Assembly: GCF_900070355.1 (NCBI RefSeq)
Contig: NZ_LN849456.1
Span: 1,302,001 to 1,366,000, forward strand
Source: Devriesea agamarum
Lineage (GTDB): Bacteria; Actinomycetota; Actinomycetes; Actinomycetales; Dermabacteraceae
Length of the DNA stretch: 64,000 nt
Direction of reading: 5' to 3'
Below, piece after piece: positions 17,281-26,572 of the stretch. The position numbers and the translations under genes are program-made. A model generated the notes under the pieces. That model searched no databases, was not told the origin of the DNA, and saw nothing but the letters and a program-made list of their open reading frames with translations. Numbering within the stretch: position 1 is the first letter of the stretch; every line of letters starts with the position of its first letter.

Positions 17281-17925
17281 TTACTCCGTCCCGACCCGCT
17301 GGCTGCGCCACTCCATCATGAAAACGTCGCGCCACCGGCCGGCGTGCGGCCCAAATGCCATTAGCCCGACCCGTCGATAGGTTCCTACCGGGTAGAAACC
17401 GGCGCGGCGATGGACGGCGATGGAGGCGTGATTCTCCGGGAAGATACCCGCTCTGATCGACCAGATGCCGAGCTCTTCGGCGCGGTGCTGGGCCTGGGCC
17501 ACCAGCAGGCTGCCGATCCCCTGTCCTTGATACGCCGGGTGCACGAAGAGGGAGATTTCCACTACTCCGGCGAAAACAGCTCGGGAGGACACCGGCATAG
17601 CACCGACCCATCCCGCAACGGCTCCTGTCGATGTGGTGGCCACAAGCGTCATGCCGTCGATATGGGACGCGACAAAGGAGTCGTAGGTTGGGGTGCTGTC
17701 GTCGAAGGTGGCCTCTCCGGTGCGCCGCCCCAGTTCGTAGGCCTCTTTAACCCCTGGCCACAGTGAGTGGTCGAGGAGGTGGATCTGGATCGACTCCATT
17801 GCGTGCGCGGGATCTGGTGACCTAGATTCTGTGGGCGTTACCCGCTGGCAGGCTTCGCTGTCGGATGCCAGGTCGGCATCGTCGTAGGGGGTGGGATATT
17901 TCGGATCGGGATGACTGCGGGGCAT
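17281..17925 (-). CDS. GNAT-family N-acetyltransferase (phosphinothricin-acetyltransferase-like)
   Basis: Acetyl-CoA-dependent N-acetyltransferase. The core begins at IQIHLLDHSLWPGVKEAY; GEATFDDSTPTYDSF and GWVGAMPVSSRAVFAGVVEI are typical of the PAT/YncA subgroup, and the acetyl-CoA loop is VHPAYQGQGIGSLLV. The ending (GRWRDVFMMEWRS) also fits. I chose ATG 17925 because a TATTTT box lies 7 nt upstream; a frame runs up to 18003, and the conserved core starts only at the Met encoded at 17799. Members detoxify phosphinothricin, methionine sulfoximine or similar amines. The substrate here is unknown. Confidence 0.85.
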   Translation of the reverse strand: MPRSHPDPKYPTPYDDADLASDSEACQRVTPTESRSPDPAHAMESIQIHLLDHSLWPGVKEAYELGRRTGEATFDDSTPTYDSFVASHIDGMTLVATTSTGAVAGWVGAMPVSSRAVFAGVVEISLFVHPAYQGQGIGSLLVAQAQHRAEELGIWSIRAGIFPENHASIAVHRRAGFYPVGTYRRVGLMAFGPHAGRWRDVFMMEWRSQRVGTE

Positions 17926-18006
17926 GACCATCAAAATACAGCTTCGCGACAGATTCCCGCCGAGTTGTCTCTCCCGTCTGTCAGTGGTGGATGAGAAGAT
18001 CAATGT

Positions 18007-21000
18007 ATGAGTCTCACGGTGTCAAAGAAACTGGGTTCCGGGCCAGCGCGAACGGTGAATTGTCTTCCTCGTCGCGGCATTCTCAGCCAGGCTCCGTGGG
18101 CGTGGTCAGGTTCGGGTCGGGCAGTTTTGGATGTGCCCTGCGATGGTCATGTGATTCGACCTGGCGACCACCTGGTATGGCATGTATTCCCCGTCTTCCA
18201 CGACGATGGAGTGACTCAGTCTTGGGACGCAATCGGGGTCAGCCTTGATCTCACCTTCGATGATGGTTCGACTCTGCTCGCCAGCGCTATCGATGGGGAT
18301 GGAGCTGAGTCTGAGCAGCGGCGAATCACCGACCAGTACGGTCACGGGCTCTCACCGACAACGGCGCTGTCCGTGCGTACCCGGTGGGCAGATCAATGGA
18401 ACCGGGTCGAGATCGACCTCTCCGCACTCAGCGGGCGCCGTATCAGTGGCGCCGAGCTGGTGGTGGAACGTACCTCCTCGGGTTTTGTGGATGGCGTCAT
18501 GATCAGTTCTGTGACCTCCCGCAGGCCGCGTCCCACTCGGCCCGTGGAGTGGGTTGATACCCGCCGCGGCACTCATTCCAGTGATCGTTTCTCCCGCGGT
18601 AATACGTTCCCAGCCGCCGCGGTGCCGCATGGGTTCACCTTTGTGACGCCGATGACCGATGCGCAAAGCTCACGCTGGCTGTATTCCTGGGCTGAGCACG
18701 ATATTGCGCCCGGTGTGACGCCTCTTGGCGCTATCGCGTTAAACCATCAGCCAAGTCCCTGGATGGGAGACCGTACAGCGCTGCAGTTCCTGCCGGTTCC
18801 GGTTCTCGGCGATGAGGTTCCCGTATCGGATCCGGGCCACCGAAACCTGGTGTTTTCGCACGGTGATGAGCTGGCTCGCCCGGACCGTTACGAAGTGCTC
18901 ACACATGAGGGGGTCCACATTGCTGTGGCGCCCACGGACCACGGAGCCCTGCTGGTCGCTGAGCTCAAGGGGCTGGAGGCCACACCTCATTCCGGGGCGG
19001 ATGGTGTGACACGTTCGGATGGTCCACATGGCGCTGACGCTACAGCAGGTTCTCAGCGGCTCGGCGACGCCAGCACTGGTGAGAGCACTGAACCAAAGCC
19101 GGGTTTGGCGCTGGTGTGCGATCAGATCGGCGATCAGGGGCTACTGCGGATTGAGCCCTTGCCCGACGGCAGCGGCGCGCTGTTGAGCGGTTATGTCGAA
19201 GGGAATCCTGACGCCTTAGAGCGCGTTCCGCGGAAGTTTTTCGTGGCGGTGCTCGATACGCCTATCCGCGATCACGGTTTAGATTCGGCTGGGCGGGGCT
19301 GGGTGCGGGTTGAGGGTACCCGCTTGTCCATGCGGTGCGCGGTGTCCTTCATTTCGCTGGATCAGGCTAAGCACACGCTGGAGCTGGAACTTCCGCACGG
19401 GATTTCCTACGACGAAGTAGCCCATGCTGCGGCGGATGCCTGGGATGAGCTGTTAGGGCGTGTCCGGATTGGTGAGGGGCCGACGGCTGACTTTGGGCCG
19501 CGCACAGCAGACCGTTTCATGACGCATTATGGCAACCTCTACCGCCTTTTCCTCTACCCGAATCGAGCTAGTGAGAATGCAGGAACGGCGCAGAATCCTG
19601 CCTGGGTGTATACCTCACCGTTCGATGAGCTGGAACGCGAACCTGATGCGGAACGCACCGGGCATGTGGTGGCCTCGGGCCAGGTCATGGTCAATAACGG
19701 GTTTTGGGATACCTTCCGCACCTGCTGGCCCGCTTACTTTCTGTTCACCCCGGACTATGCGGGCGAACTTGTGGATGGGTTCATCGAGCATTTCCGGCAG
19801 GGTGGCTGGATGTCTCGCTGGTCCTCGCCCGGATATGCGGATTGCATGGTGGGCACGTCCAGTGACATCGTGATCGCAGATGCGCTCACTCACGGCGTCA
19901 CCTCGTTCGACGTCACAGCTGGGTACGACAGCGCGCTGCGCAATGCAACCTCTCCCTCTCCGGTGCGTGAAACCGGGCGGAAGGGTTTGCATGAGGCACT
20001 GTTTCTCGGCTGGGTTCCCACGACCATTCATGAGGGCATGAGCTGGTCGCTTGAAAATGCTCTGAATGACTACGGCATCGCGGTGATGTCGGCTCTGTTG
20101 GCGGCATCCTGCTGCGCTGATGATCCTCGCCGGGAGGAATACGAGGCGAATACCGAGTGGTTTGGCTCGCGTGCAGCGAACTATGTTCATCTGTTCGATA
20201 AGCGCATCTCGTTTTTCCAGGGCCGGGACCGCCAGGGGAATTTCCGGACCGCTCCGGAAGTTTTCGATCCTGCTCGTTGGGGCGGCGATTACACCGAAAC
20301 CAATGCGTGGGGCATGGCATTTACTGCAGTGCACGATATTGCGGGGCTTGCGTCCTTGTACGGCGGTGCCGACGGACTCGAAGCGCAGTTGGACGCGTTC
20401 TTTGCCACCCCGGAGACGGCACGTGCGGATGTCCGCGGCAGCTACGACACTGTGATCCACGAAATGACCGAGGCACGGGATATCCGGGAAGGCATGCTGG
20501 GGCTGTCTAATCAGCCGGCCCACCACATCCCGTTCCTGTACCTGTTCACCGGTTCACCGCATAAAACTCATCGCCTGGTGCGGTCGCTGGCTGATCGCCT
20601 CTTTACCGGCTCGGACCTCGGTATGGGATACCCAGGGGATGAAGACAACGGAGAGATGTCAACTTGGCATACCTTTGCGGCGCTGGGACTGTATCCGCTG
20701 ACTCCCGCGTCGGGAACTTTCGTGCTGACCACCCCGCTATACGAACATGCCGAGGTTCATCTGCCCGGGGGGCAGCGCATTGTGATCGATGCAACGGGTG
20801 TGAGCGAACACAACACCTATATTCGTGGTATCCGTTTGGACGGTGAGCTCTGGGACCGTTCCTGGGTACCGACCTCGCGTCTGCACTCCGGGGTTCACAT
20901 TGAGTTTGATCTGACGGATCAGCCCACCGAGTTCGGCGCGGCTGAGGACCTGCGTCCGCCGTCGATGTCGGCGTTGCCGGCCTCCTCTGGATCTGGATCG

Positions 21001-21420
21001 AGGATGGCCTCGTCCACGTCGGGGCCGCTGCCGCTTCAGGATTTGTTGGTTCGTGGGGCTCGCTACGACCTGAGTCCAGGTATTGAACGCCCGTGGGCCT
21101 TGATCGATGACACTTCGTATACCGCTGCGTACCTCCCGGGCGGAGCGTCGGTGACGCTCCATTTGACGACGCCTGCCGCTGGACGTCTGTATACCGTGAC
21201 CTGTTCACCGCAGGGCGCTGTGACGGCGTGGCGGATTGAAGCCCGTCAAGACGACGGCAGCTGGGTGGAGATTGATCATCGGCACGGGGTGGAGTTCCGC
21301 TGGGACCGCCAGACGCGCGCGTTTGCGCTACCTGAGGTTGCTCGCACCCGGCTTTTTTCGGCCTATCGCTTCGTCGCATTAACTCCCGGGGATATTTTCC
21401 AATTGGAGTTCTTGGGGTAA
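18007..21420 (+). CDS. GH92 family alpha-mannosidase
   Basis: Ca2+-dependent exo-alpha-mannosidase of glycoside hydrolase family 92, 1137 aa. The N-terminal beta-sandwich is followed by the family opening VEWVDTRRGTHSSDRFSRGN and TFPAAAVPHGFTFVTPM. The catalytic barrel includes GWMSRWSSPGYADCMVGTSS and the signature MGYPGDEDNGEMSTW (acidic catalytic cluster about 877-884). A further ~200-residue C-terminal region looks like an extra beta domain. No signal peptide is visible, so it may act on imported mannosides inside the cell. It starts 81 bp from the divergent GNAT start. It may work with the GH20 and GH2 enzymes in glycan use, which is inference. Confidence 0.92.
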   Translation: MSLTVSKKLGSGPARTVNCLPRRGILSQAPWAWSGSGRAVLDVPCDGHVIRPGDHLVWHVFPVFHDDGVTQSWDAIGVSLDLTFDDGSTLLASAIDGDGAESEQRRITDQYGHGLSPTTALSVRTRWADQWNRVEIDLSALSGRRISGAELVVERTSSGFVDGVMISSVTSRRPRPTRPVEWVDTRRGTHSSDRFSRGNTFPAAAVPHGFTFVTPMTDAQSSRWLYSWAEHDIAPGVTPLGAIALNHQPSPWMGDRTALQFLPVPVLGDEVPVSDPGHRNLVFSHGDELARPDRYEVLTHEGVHIAVAPTDHGALLVAELKGLEATPHSGADGVTRSDGPHGADATAGSQRLGDASTGESTEPKPGLALVCDQIGDQGLLRIEPLPDGSGALLSGYVEGNPDALERVPRKFFVAVLDTPIRDHGLDSAGRGWVRVEGTRLSMRCAVSFISLDQAKHTLELELPHGISYDEVAHAAADAWDELLGRVRIGEGPTADFGPRTADRFMTHYGNLYRLFLYPNRASENAGTAQNPAWVYTSPFDELEREPDAERTGHVVASGQVMVNNGFWDTFRTCWPAYFLFTPDYAGELVDGFIEHFRQGGWMSRWSSPGYADCMVGTSSDIVIADALTHGVTSFDVTAGYDSALRNATSPSPVRETGRKGLHEALFLGWVPTTIHEGMSWSLENALNDYGIAVMSALLAASCCADDPRREEYEANTEWFGSRAANYVHLFDKRISFFQGRDRQGNFRTAPEVFDPARWGGDYTETNAWGMAFTAVHDIAGLASLYGGADGLEAQLDAFFATPETARADVRGSYDTVIHEMTEARDIREGMLGLSNQPAHHIPFLYLFTGSPHKTHRLVRSLADRLFTGSDLGMGYPGDEDNGEMSTWHTFAALGLYPLTPASGTFVLTTPLYEHAEVHLPGGQRIVIDATGVSEHNTYIRGIRLDGELWDRSWVPTSRLHSGVHIEFDLTDQPTEFGAAEDLRPPSMSALPASSGSGSRMASSTSGPLPLQDLLVRGARYDLSPGIERPWALIDDTSYTAAYLPGGASVTLHLTTPAAGRLYTVTCSPQGAVTAWRIEARQDDGSWVEIDHRHGVEFRWDRQTRAFALPEVARTRLFSAYRFVALTPGDIFQLEFLG

Positions 21421-21747
21421 CTCATTCGCGAAAGATGTCATGGTCACAAATAAATAACACCCGTGTCATTATCATGACGATTCCGGAAACGCACATCGCG
21501 ACACCCTGAAGCTGCAGGAAAAAAGTAAAATCTTTGTCAAATATAGGGTCTCGGGGAGGTAAAAGCCCTGTTTAAAGATCTTCCCAGGGACATAAGCTAG
21601 GACAAGAACCCACTGTTCAGAGGGTTCTGTCCAGACGCGCCGCCTTCCCCGTCGGCGTCCGGACCCTTCCTCGATTCCCTCGGTGACGGGTGCGAGGGCG
21701 CAGATGTCCTACGCGTCTCGCCGGCGGCCGATACCGAAGGATCACCC
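21421..21747 (+). promoter_or_regulatory. AT-rich promoter region and three-hairpin leader of the NlpC/P60 gene
   Basis: The first half is unusually AT-rich, with a possible -10 TAGGGT at 21544-21549. Downstream are three consecutive hairpins: 21600-21632 (11 bp, one bulge), 21634-21659 and 21677-21698 (CCCTCG/CGAGGG). A transcript from that -10 would have a leader of about 190 nt ending in AAGGA just before the ATG. Similar hydrolase genes in actinobacteria often carry a ydaO c-di-AMP riboswitch, but I could not find its conserved core here. Confidence 0.45.
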
Positions 21748-22860
21748 ATGATGTTCACAGCGCCTCGGGGCACCCACCGTGCCCCAGGGCGGGCCGTCAC
21801 CGACTTGTCGGGCTTGGTCGGTCCTGTCGGGCGTGGTCTCGGAAGCGTCGCCGTTCTCGGCGCCGTCGCTGCCGGTTCCGCGTTCCTCAGCAATGACCAA
21901 GCTCGTGCGGAGGGTCCAACTCCTATGCGGGGTCAGATTGCTCTTCCGTCGGTCGCCCAGGCTGCTAAGCCTGCGGCGATGAAACCTGCCCAGTCGTTCA
22001 ACTATGTCAAGCTGCGCCACGGCGCCCGTGGCGAGGCCGTTTCCGCCCTGCAACAGCAGCTGGTGGATCGGGGTGCTCGCATCGCCGTCGATGGCGTTTT
22101 CGGACGCGACACTCTCAATGCTGTCCGAGATTTCCAGCGCTCTCAAGGGCTTCAAGTCGACGGAATCGTCGGCCCGCTCACCTGGAGTGCTCTCGGATCG
22201 GTCGCTACTCCGCAACAACCATCCACGTCCACTCCCCAGGAGCGCCGTCCGCTACTGCGGCACGGAGCTCGCGGCGACTCGGTTCGGGCTCTCCAGTCGG
22301 AACTCAATAATCATCGCGCGGACATCGCCGTGGATGGCATCTTCGGCCGGAGCACTCTCAATTCGGTACGCACCTTCCAGGCCAACGCCGGTATCGGTGT
22401 TGACGGCGTGGTGGGGCGCGACACCTGGAATGCCCTCCATAACTCCAATGCCGCGGCCAAGCCCGTGAGTGGATCGCCAGGCGCATCACGCCCGACCCCA
22501 TCTACGCCTGGGTTTAACGGACGCGCCATCGTGAATCTCGCTAAGGATCAGCAGGGCGCACCATACGTGTGGGGAGGCTCCAGCCCTAGCGGTTTCGACT
22601 GCTCCGGTCTGACCAGCTGGACCTATCGGCAGATGGGGATTGATATTCCGCGCACCGCACGCCAGCAGGTGTATGGCGGACGCATTATTTCCCGCTCAGA
22701 AGCCGTGCCTGGTGACCTTGTTGCTTTCACCGGAGGCAACTACGGCCATATTGGGATCTACGCCGGTAACGGAAAGATTATTGACGCTTCGGGTTCCCGA
22801 GGCGAGGTCATGTACCGGTCCATCTGGGATGCATCGCACGTGTTCGTGACCTACCGCTGA
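21748..22860 (+). CDS. secreted peptidoglycan hydrolase: two PG-binding domains + NlpC/P60
   Basis: A 370-aa cell-wall hydrolase. The N-terminus (1-55) has a basic region and a hydrophobic stretch (GSVAVLGAVAAGSAFL) ending near ARAEG, which fits a signal peptide. Two PG_binding_1 repeats follow at about 88-148 and 170-230 (each with HGARG, AVDGxFGR and VDGxVG). The NlpC/P60 domain (258-370) has the catalytic Cys285 in SGFDCSGLTSW and His334 in NYGHIGIYAG. It should cleave stem peptides (DL-endopeptidase). The ATG at 21748 has AAGGA 7 nt upstream. A clear terminator follows. Confidence 0.94.
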   Translation: MMFTAPRGTHRAPGRAVTDLSGLVGPVGRGLGSVAVLGAVAAGSAFLSNDQARAEGPTPMRGQIALPSVAQAAKPAAMKPAQSFNYVKLRHGARGEAVSALQQQLVDRGARIAVDGVFGRDTLNAVRDFQRSQGLQVDGIVGPLTWSALGSVATPQQPSTSTPQERRPLLRHGARGDSVRALQSELNNHRADIAVDGIFGRSTLNSVRTFQANAGIGVDGVVGRDTWNALHNSNAAAKPVSGSPGASRPTPSTPGFNGRAIVNLAKDQQGAPYVWGGSSPSGFDCSGLTSWTYRQMGIDIPRTARQQVYGGRIISRSEAVPGDLVAFTGGNYGHIGIYAGNGKIIDASGSRGEVMYRSIWDASHVFVTYR

Positions 22861-22957
22861 GGTGACAGCAAACCTCTGAGGACCGTCAGGACCTCACACG
22901 ATCGCATGGTCTCGTCCGGCACATCGGTGCCACTGGGAAGGGATGGGACACGCGAGG

Positions 22958-22995
22958 AAGGCCCGCCGAACCCTGCACGGGGTTGGGCGGGCCTT
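22958..22995 (+). terminator. hairpin after NlpC/P60 gene
   Basis: AAGGCCCGCC (22958-22967) pairs perfectly with GGCGGGCCTT (22986-22995); inner GAACCC/GGGTT pairing extends the stem. It lies about 100 bp after the stop. Confidence 0.75.
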
Positions 22996-23017
22996 CGTGT
23001 TGTGAGGAGCCGCGTGG

Positions 23018-23449
23018 TTGTCTTGTGAAGCCGCGCGGTGTATGCGATTGAGGTTGAGCAAGTGGCGCAGGTGGAGCAGGCGTTGGCCTCCACGCCAGCC
23101 GATCTGGTCGATGGCCGGTTGGTGTATCCATAGCGGCCGGGGCGCCCAATACGCCAGCCTGGCCTACTCTGAGGCGCTGGCAGAACAGGGTGTGAGGGTT
23201 TGTGTGGGCACGAGGGGTGATTCGTGCGGCAACGTTCTGGCTGAGACGGTCAATGGTTTGTACAAGATCGAGCTGATCTATGTATGCACGAGCTGGCCAT
23301 CGACGTCTGCGGTCGAACTCGCGACATCATTGGAGTGGGTGAGCTGGTGGAATCATCGGCGCCTTCCCGAGAATCTGGGCTACCACATCCCAGTCGAGGT
23401 TGAGGCCTCGTATGCTCAAGACGTAACGAAGGAGCTCATCCCGTCATGA
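23018..23449 (+). pseudogene. degenerate IS3-family transposase (OrfB) fragment
   Basis: The 3' part of an IS3-type integrase/transposase. Recognisable parts are HSGRGAQYASLAYSEALAEQ, GTRGDSCGNVLAETVNGLYK, then LEWVSWWNHRRLPENLGYH and IPVEVEA. In intact members the first motif is HSDRG, whose Asp is the second acidic residue of the DDE triad; here it is Gly, so the enzyme would be dead. The upstream half of the gene, orfA and the inverted repeats are missing; sequence just upstream still resembles broken OrfB. No target-site duplication is visible. It marks an old insertion. Confidence 0.8.
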
Positions 23450-24001
23450 CACACGTGTTGGAACTAAACCCAGTGCGCTTCACTGCCGACGTCCCACCCA
23501 CCGCAACTGGTTGATACATCTCGCGTGGTTTCGCCGCGACATCGGGAACGAGGAAAGTCGGGGGTTTATGCTGGGTCTGGTTCGGTCGCTCGAGTCCGCC
23601 AAAAAGCCCATCCGGAATCCAAATTACGGGATTCCACGAGTTATGCCGCCGTACCCACTCATTGTTTTCTTTCCGACGCTGATCCTCTTTGCGTGCCTGG
23701 GTGATAGCTGTCTGCAGGTTTTTCTCAATCGAATCCAACGCGATGATTAAACGATCCGCATCCCCCACCGCAGTCTGTGTATTCCTGGCCAGCACATCAG
23801 CGTAATGCCCCCGAAAGTCTTTCTTTGCTGTGGCAACATAGCCCGCCCGCGCCTGTGCCTGGTCCCGCAGCTTCTGAACCGCCCGCGCGCACTTCGAGCG
23901 TAAATCCTCCGCCACACTATAAATAAAATAAACCGCCCGTCGGTATCCTCGACAAGCAGTGGAACCTCAGTAAACTCCGTGTCGGTTGTATCGTCTGCCA
24001 C
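23436..24001 (-). pseudogene. frameshifted, truncated type VII-effector-like gene
   Basis: A GTG at 24001 with AAAGGGG upstream starts MADDTTDTEFTEVPLLVEDT, which runs until about 23917. The sensible continuation (SVAEDLRSKCARAVQKLRDQ) is in another frame, joined across an AT-rich run (23916-23931). Together they give an acidic start, a helical WXG-like region of about 95 residues (LIIALDSIEKNLQTAI), a PxxP linker, and a break at AVGGTSAVKRTG, next to the IS3 remnant. This layout resembles N-terminal halves of actinobacterial polymorphic toxins secreted by ESX systems; the toxic C-terminal domain is gone. The family call is inference. Confidence 0.45.
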
Positions 24002-24526
24002 CAGTCAACCCCTTTGTCAGCATCACGGTGCACATATAGAACACGCACGGCGCCACACACCCATTGCCCCTCGCATCCACATTGAACAAGGCACGCCAGG
24101 CACCGGCAAAAATCGCGACGCACCCGCCGAAACCAGCATGATGCGATGCGTGCCGGAATAGTACAACATCTCCGAGGACTCCGCCACGGCGGAACAGATC
24201 ATCACATATGCCCGGTGAAACCAGACCCCGCGCGCCACAGATCAGCGACCGAACACCCCACCCGCCCCCACCTCCTTGGCCCACCTCATCGCCATCACCC
24301 GCCCCGCCACTATCACCCCGCCCCGTCTCGCCCCGCCACTATCACCCCATCACCCCATCACCCCATCACCCCATCAGAATCGCACCGCAGCGGCACCACA
24401 ATCACGGCCAGAACTCGCGGGTCTCGGACGTGCTGTGCGACACTTTGCTATACAAATAATTCCCTGCCGTTGCGCTAGATTGCACCACCACACACACCAA
24501 GACTGCACCGTCAATGAGGAGCTGTT
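24002..24526. other. accessory intergenic stretch with C-rich repeats
   Basis: Some 525 bp without a supportable gene. Frames on both strands are short, with odd composition and no family signature. 24250-24376 is a C-rich, G-poor tract with repeats. 24430-24481 becomes AT-rich, with possible -10 boxes (TAGATT at 24476-24481) that could drive the GH20 gene. Confidence 0.6.
24301..24376. repeat. C-rich direct and tandem repeats
   Basis: A 19-bp sequence GCCCCGCCACTATCACCCC occurs at 24301 and again at 24330, followed by four copies of ATCACCCC at 24341, 24349, 24357 and 24365. This strand is almost free of G. Confidence 0.9.
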
Positions 24527-25945
24527 ATGTCCGATCCCATGAGCCTCGTCCCACTTCCACGATCGGTCCAGTGGACCGGCCAGGAGTGGATCACCGACGA
24601 CCCGTGGGGACAGCTGAGTGTCGGCATCGATAAAGATCTCCCCCGCACCGACTACGCACTATCCATCGGCCCTGGCGGAGCCCAGCTCACCGCGGGAAGC
24701 GAGGCTGCGCTGACCGATGGGCGAAATACGTTTGCGCAAATTCTGTGCGCCGCCGAGGGCCCCATCCCCGGAGTTCTCATCTCGGACGGGCCTGCGTATG
24801 CGTGGCGCGGCCTCATGATCGATGTGTGTCGTCATTTCATGCCCATCGCAGAGCTTCACAAAATGATCGACGCCATGGCATTGCACCGGCTGAACGTTTT
24901 ACACCTTCATTTAACAGACGATCAGGGCTGGCGAGTGGAAATTAAGGGGTACCCGCGCCTGACCGAAGTGGGCGCATGGCGCGAGCGCACGCTCAGCAGC
25001 CACCAATCAGTCGCCGAGACGACTCCGGATGACGCCGAGTTCGATCATGAACGCCACGGCGGGTTCTACACCCAAGATGAGCTTCGCGAACTCGTCGATT
25101 ACGCATCCAAACGCGGGATCACGATCGTCCCCGAAATCGATTTACCCGGTCATATGCAAGCCGCTATTGCCGCTTACCCACAGTTCGGCAACGATCCCGC
25201 TCAGCAATTCGGAGTGCGCGAGATGTGGGGGATTTCCGAGCATGTGCTGGGGGTGGGCGACGATGTCTTTGCTTTTGTTCGCGATGTTCTCAATCAGGTT
25301 TCGGATATTTTCCCCGGCCCGTTCGTGCACACCGGCGGGGACGAATGCCCGCGCCAGGAGTGGGAGGTCTCCGATGCCGCTCGCGCCCGCATGCAGGAGT
25401 GGGGTTTAACGCGGGTGAGTGAGATTCAAGGGAAGTTCTCCGAGGAAGCGTCGCGGGTTCTGGCGGCTAAGGGCAAACGGATGGTCGGCTGGGATGAAGT
25501 GTTAGAGACGCATCTTCCCGACGACACCGTGGTGATGGTGTGGCGCCCTGAGACCGAGGTTAGCGAAGCAACCTCGCGCGGTTTCCAAACCGTGGTGTCA
25601 TCGTCGCGAGCCCTGTATTTCGATTACTACCAGGGGGATGCGTCGCAGGAGCCGCTGGCGATTGGTGGCCGCACGACCCTGCGGGATGTCTACGAATTTA
25701 CGCCGGTGCCTGAGTCCCTGCCCGATGAGGACAAAGCTCTCGTTCTCGGTGTGCAGGCCCAGCTTTGGACCGAGTACATTCCCGACGGGCATCACCTGGA
25801 ATACATGGCGTTCCCGCGCGTATGTGCCCTCGCCGAGTTGGCTTGGGGTTCACCGCGCCAGTCCTACCGCGAGTTTGAGGATCGGGTTCGGGCCCACCTT
25901 CCGCGTTTGGACGCGCTCGGGTTGACCTACCGACCTCTGGACTAA
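24527..25945 (+). CDS. GH20 beta-N-acetylhexosaminidase
   Basis: Removes terminal beta-GlcNAc/GalNAc by substrate-assisted catalysis. A short N-terminal GH20b-type domain (1-100) precedes the catalytic barrel: YAWRGLMIDVCRHFMPI, LHLHLTDDQGWRVEIKGYP, PEIDLPGHMQAAIAAYP, and the catalytic Asp-Glu pair in FVHTGGDECPRQEW (about 271-272). The C-terminal GVQAQLWTEYI is also typical. ATG 24527 has AGGAG five bases upstream. No signal peptide is seen, so it is probably cytoplasmic. Length (472 aa) is normal for a single-barrel enzyme. Confidence 0.93.
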   Translation: MSDPMSLVPLPRSVQWTGQEWITDDPWGQLSVGIDKDLPRTDYALSIGPGGAQLTAGSEAALTDGRNTFAQILCAAEGPIPGVLISDGPAYAWRGLMIDVCRHFMPIAELHKMIDAMALHRLNVLHLHLTDDQGWRVEIKGYPRLTEVGAWRERTLSSHQSVAETTPDDAEFDHERHGGFYTQDELRELVDYASKRGITIVPEIDLPGHMQAAIAAYPQFGNDPAQQFGVREMWGISEHVLGVGDDVFAFVRDVLNQVSDIFPGPFVHTGGDECPRQEWEVSDAARARMQEWGLTRVSEIQGKFSEEASRVLAAKGKRMVGWDEVLETHLPDDTVVMVWRPETEVSEATSRGFQTVVSSSRALYFDYYQGDASQEPLAIGGRTTLRDVYEFTPVPESLPDEDKALVLGVQAQLWTEYIPDGHHLEYMAFPRVCALAELAWGSPRQSYREFEDRVRAHLPRLDALGLTYRPLD

Positions 25946-25956
25946 AGAGGAGTGCC

Positions 25957-26559
25957 GTGTCGTCGTCTGATCCCCACCGAGAAGGCGACATCCGCGCTGG
26001 CCACGAACGGTCGCGGCCAGCCCGGCACATGCCCTGGGCGCTTCGGGTTCGGGTAGCTCTGATCGTGACCCTGGTGGTGGTGGCAGCTGTGGGATTCGTA
26101 TGGAGAGGGTTGTTGGGGCCGCGGTCATCCCCCGGCCCATCGGCTTCTTCCACGGCCTCTCCGTCGATTCCGCCCGGGGCGTTTTATTGTCCGCCGACGG
26201 GGTCGCTGCCCGCTGCCCCGGGATCGTTTACCGTGACGGTTCTCAATGGCTCGTCTCGCAATGGGCTCGCAGCTAAAACCTCGGAGGAGCTCACGACCCG
26301 GGGATATAAGGTCGCCAATATTGGCAATGCCTCTGCCCCTGACACCGCGACGGTGTTGCGGTTCGGCCCGTCCGGTTATCTTGCGGCTAGCAGCGTCTCC
26401 GTTAATTTCCCTCAGGTGACCTTTGCGATCGATAAACGGAGCGATAACAGTGTCGATATTGTGCTCGGACCTGAATTTACTCAGCTGGCTCCCCGCGCCC
26501 TGGCGAAGACTGCGTTACAAAAAGCGGTGAACGTTCCAAAGGGGTGCGTGCACCCGTAG
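25957..26559 (+). CDS. membrane-anchored LytR_C domain protein
   Basis: A 200-aa protein with a basic cytoplasmic N-terminus, one TM helix (LRVRVALIVTLVVVAAVGFV, about 28-47), a Ser/Pro linker, and a LytR_C domain (FTVTVLNGSSRNGLAAKTSE to VDIVLGPEF, about 87-178). This domain occurs at the end of LCP wall-polymer ligases and as stand-alone proteins. GTG 25957 has AGAGGAG four bases upstream. The gene follows GH20 by 11 bp, so they share an operon. A role at the cell envelope is inferred. Confidence 0.85.
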   Translation: MSSSDPHREGDIRAGHERSRPARHMPWALRVRVALIVTLVVVAAVGFVWRGLLGPRSSPGPSASSTASPSIPPGAFYCPPTGSLPAAPGSFTVTVLNGSSRNGLAAKTSEELTTRGYKVANIGNASAPDTATVLRFGPSGYLAASSVSVNFPQVTFAIDKRSDNSVDIVLGPEFTQLAPRALAKTALQKAVNVPKGCVHP

Positions 26560-26572
26560 CGGGTCGAGATCA

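Noticed and set aside
19615-20526. 303-codon minus-strand frame within the GH92 gene
   Set aside because: Shadow of a well-supported 1137-aa gene; composition is not protein-like for an independent gene.
21421-21747. ydaO-type c-di-AMP riboswitch before the NlpC/P60 gene
   Set aside because: Location fits, but I could not match the conserved core sequences; only generic hairpins are visible. Reported as an unassigned structured leader.
23967-24284. Possible minus-strand genes upstream of the effector-like gene
   Set aside because: Overlapping frames with Gly/Arg/Cys-rich sequence, no signature and no convincing start; the C-rich repeat tract explains the open frames.
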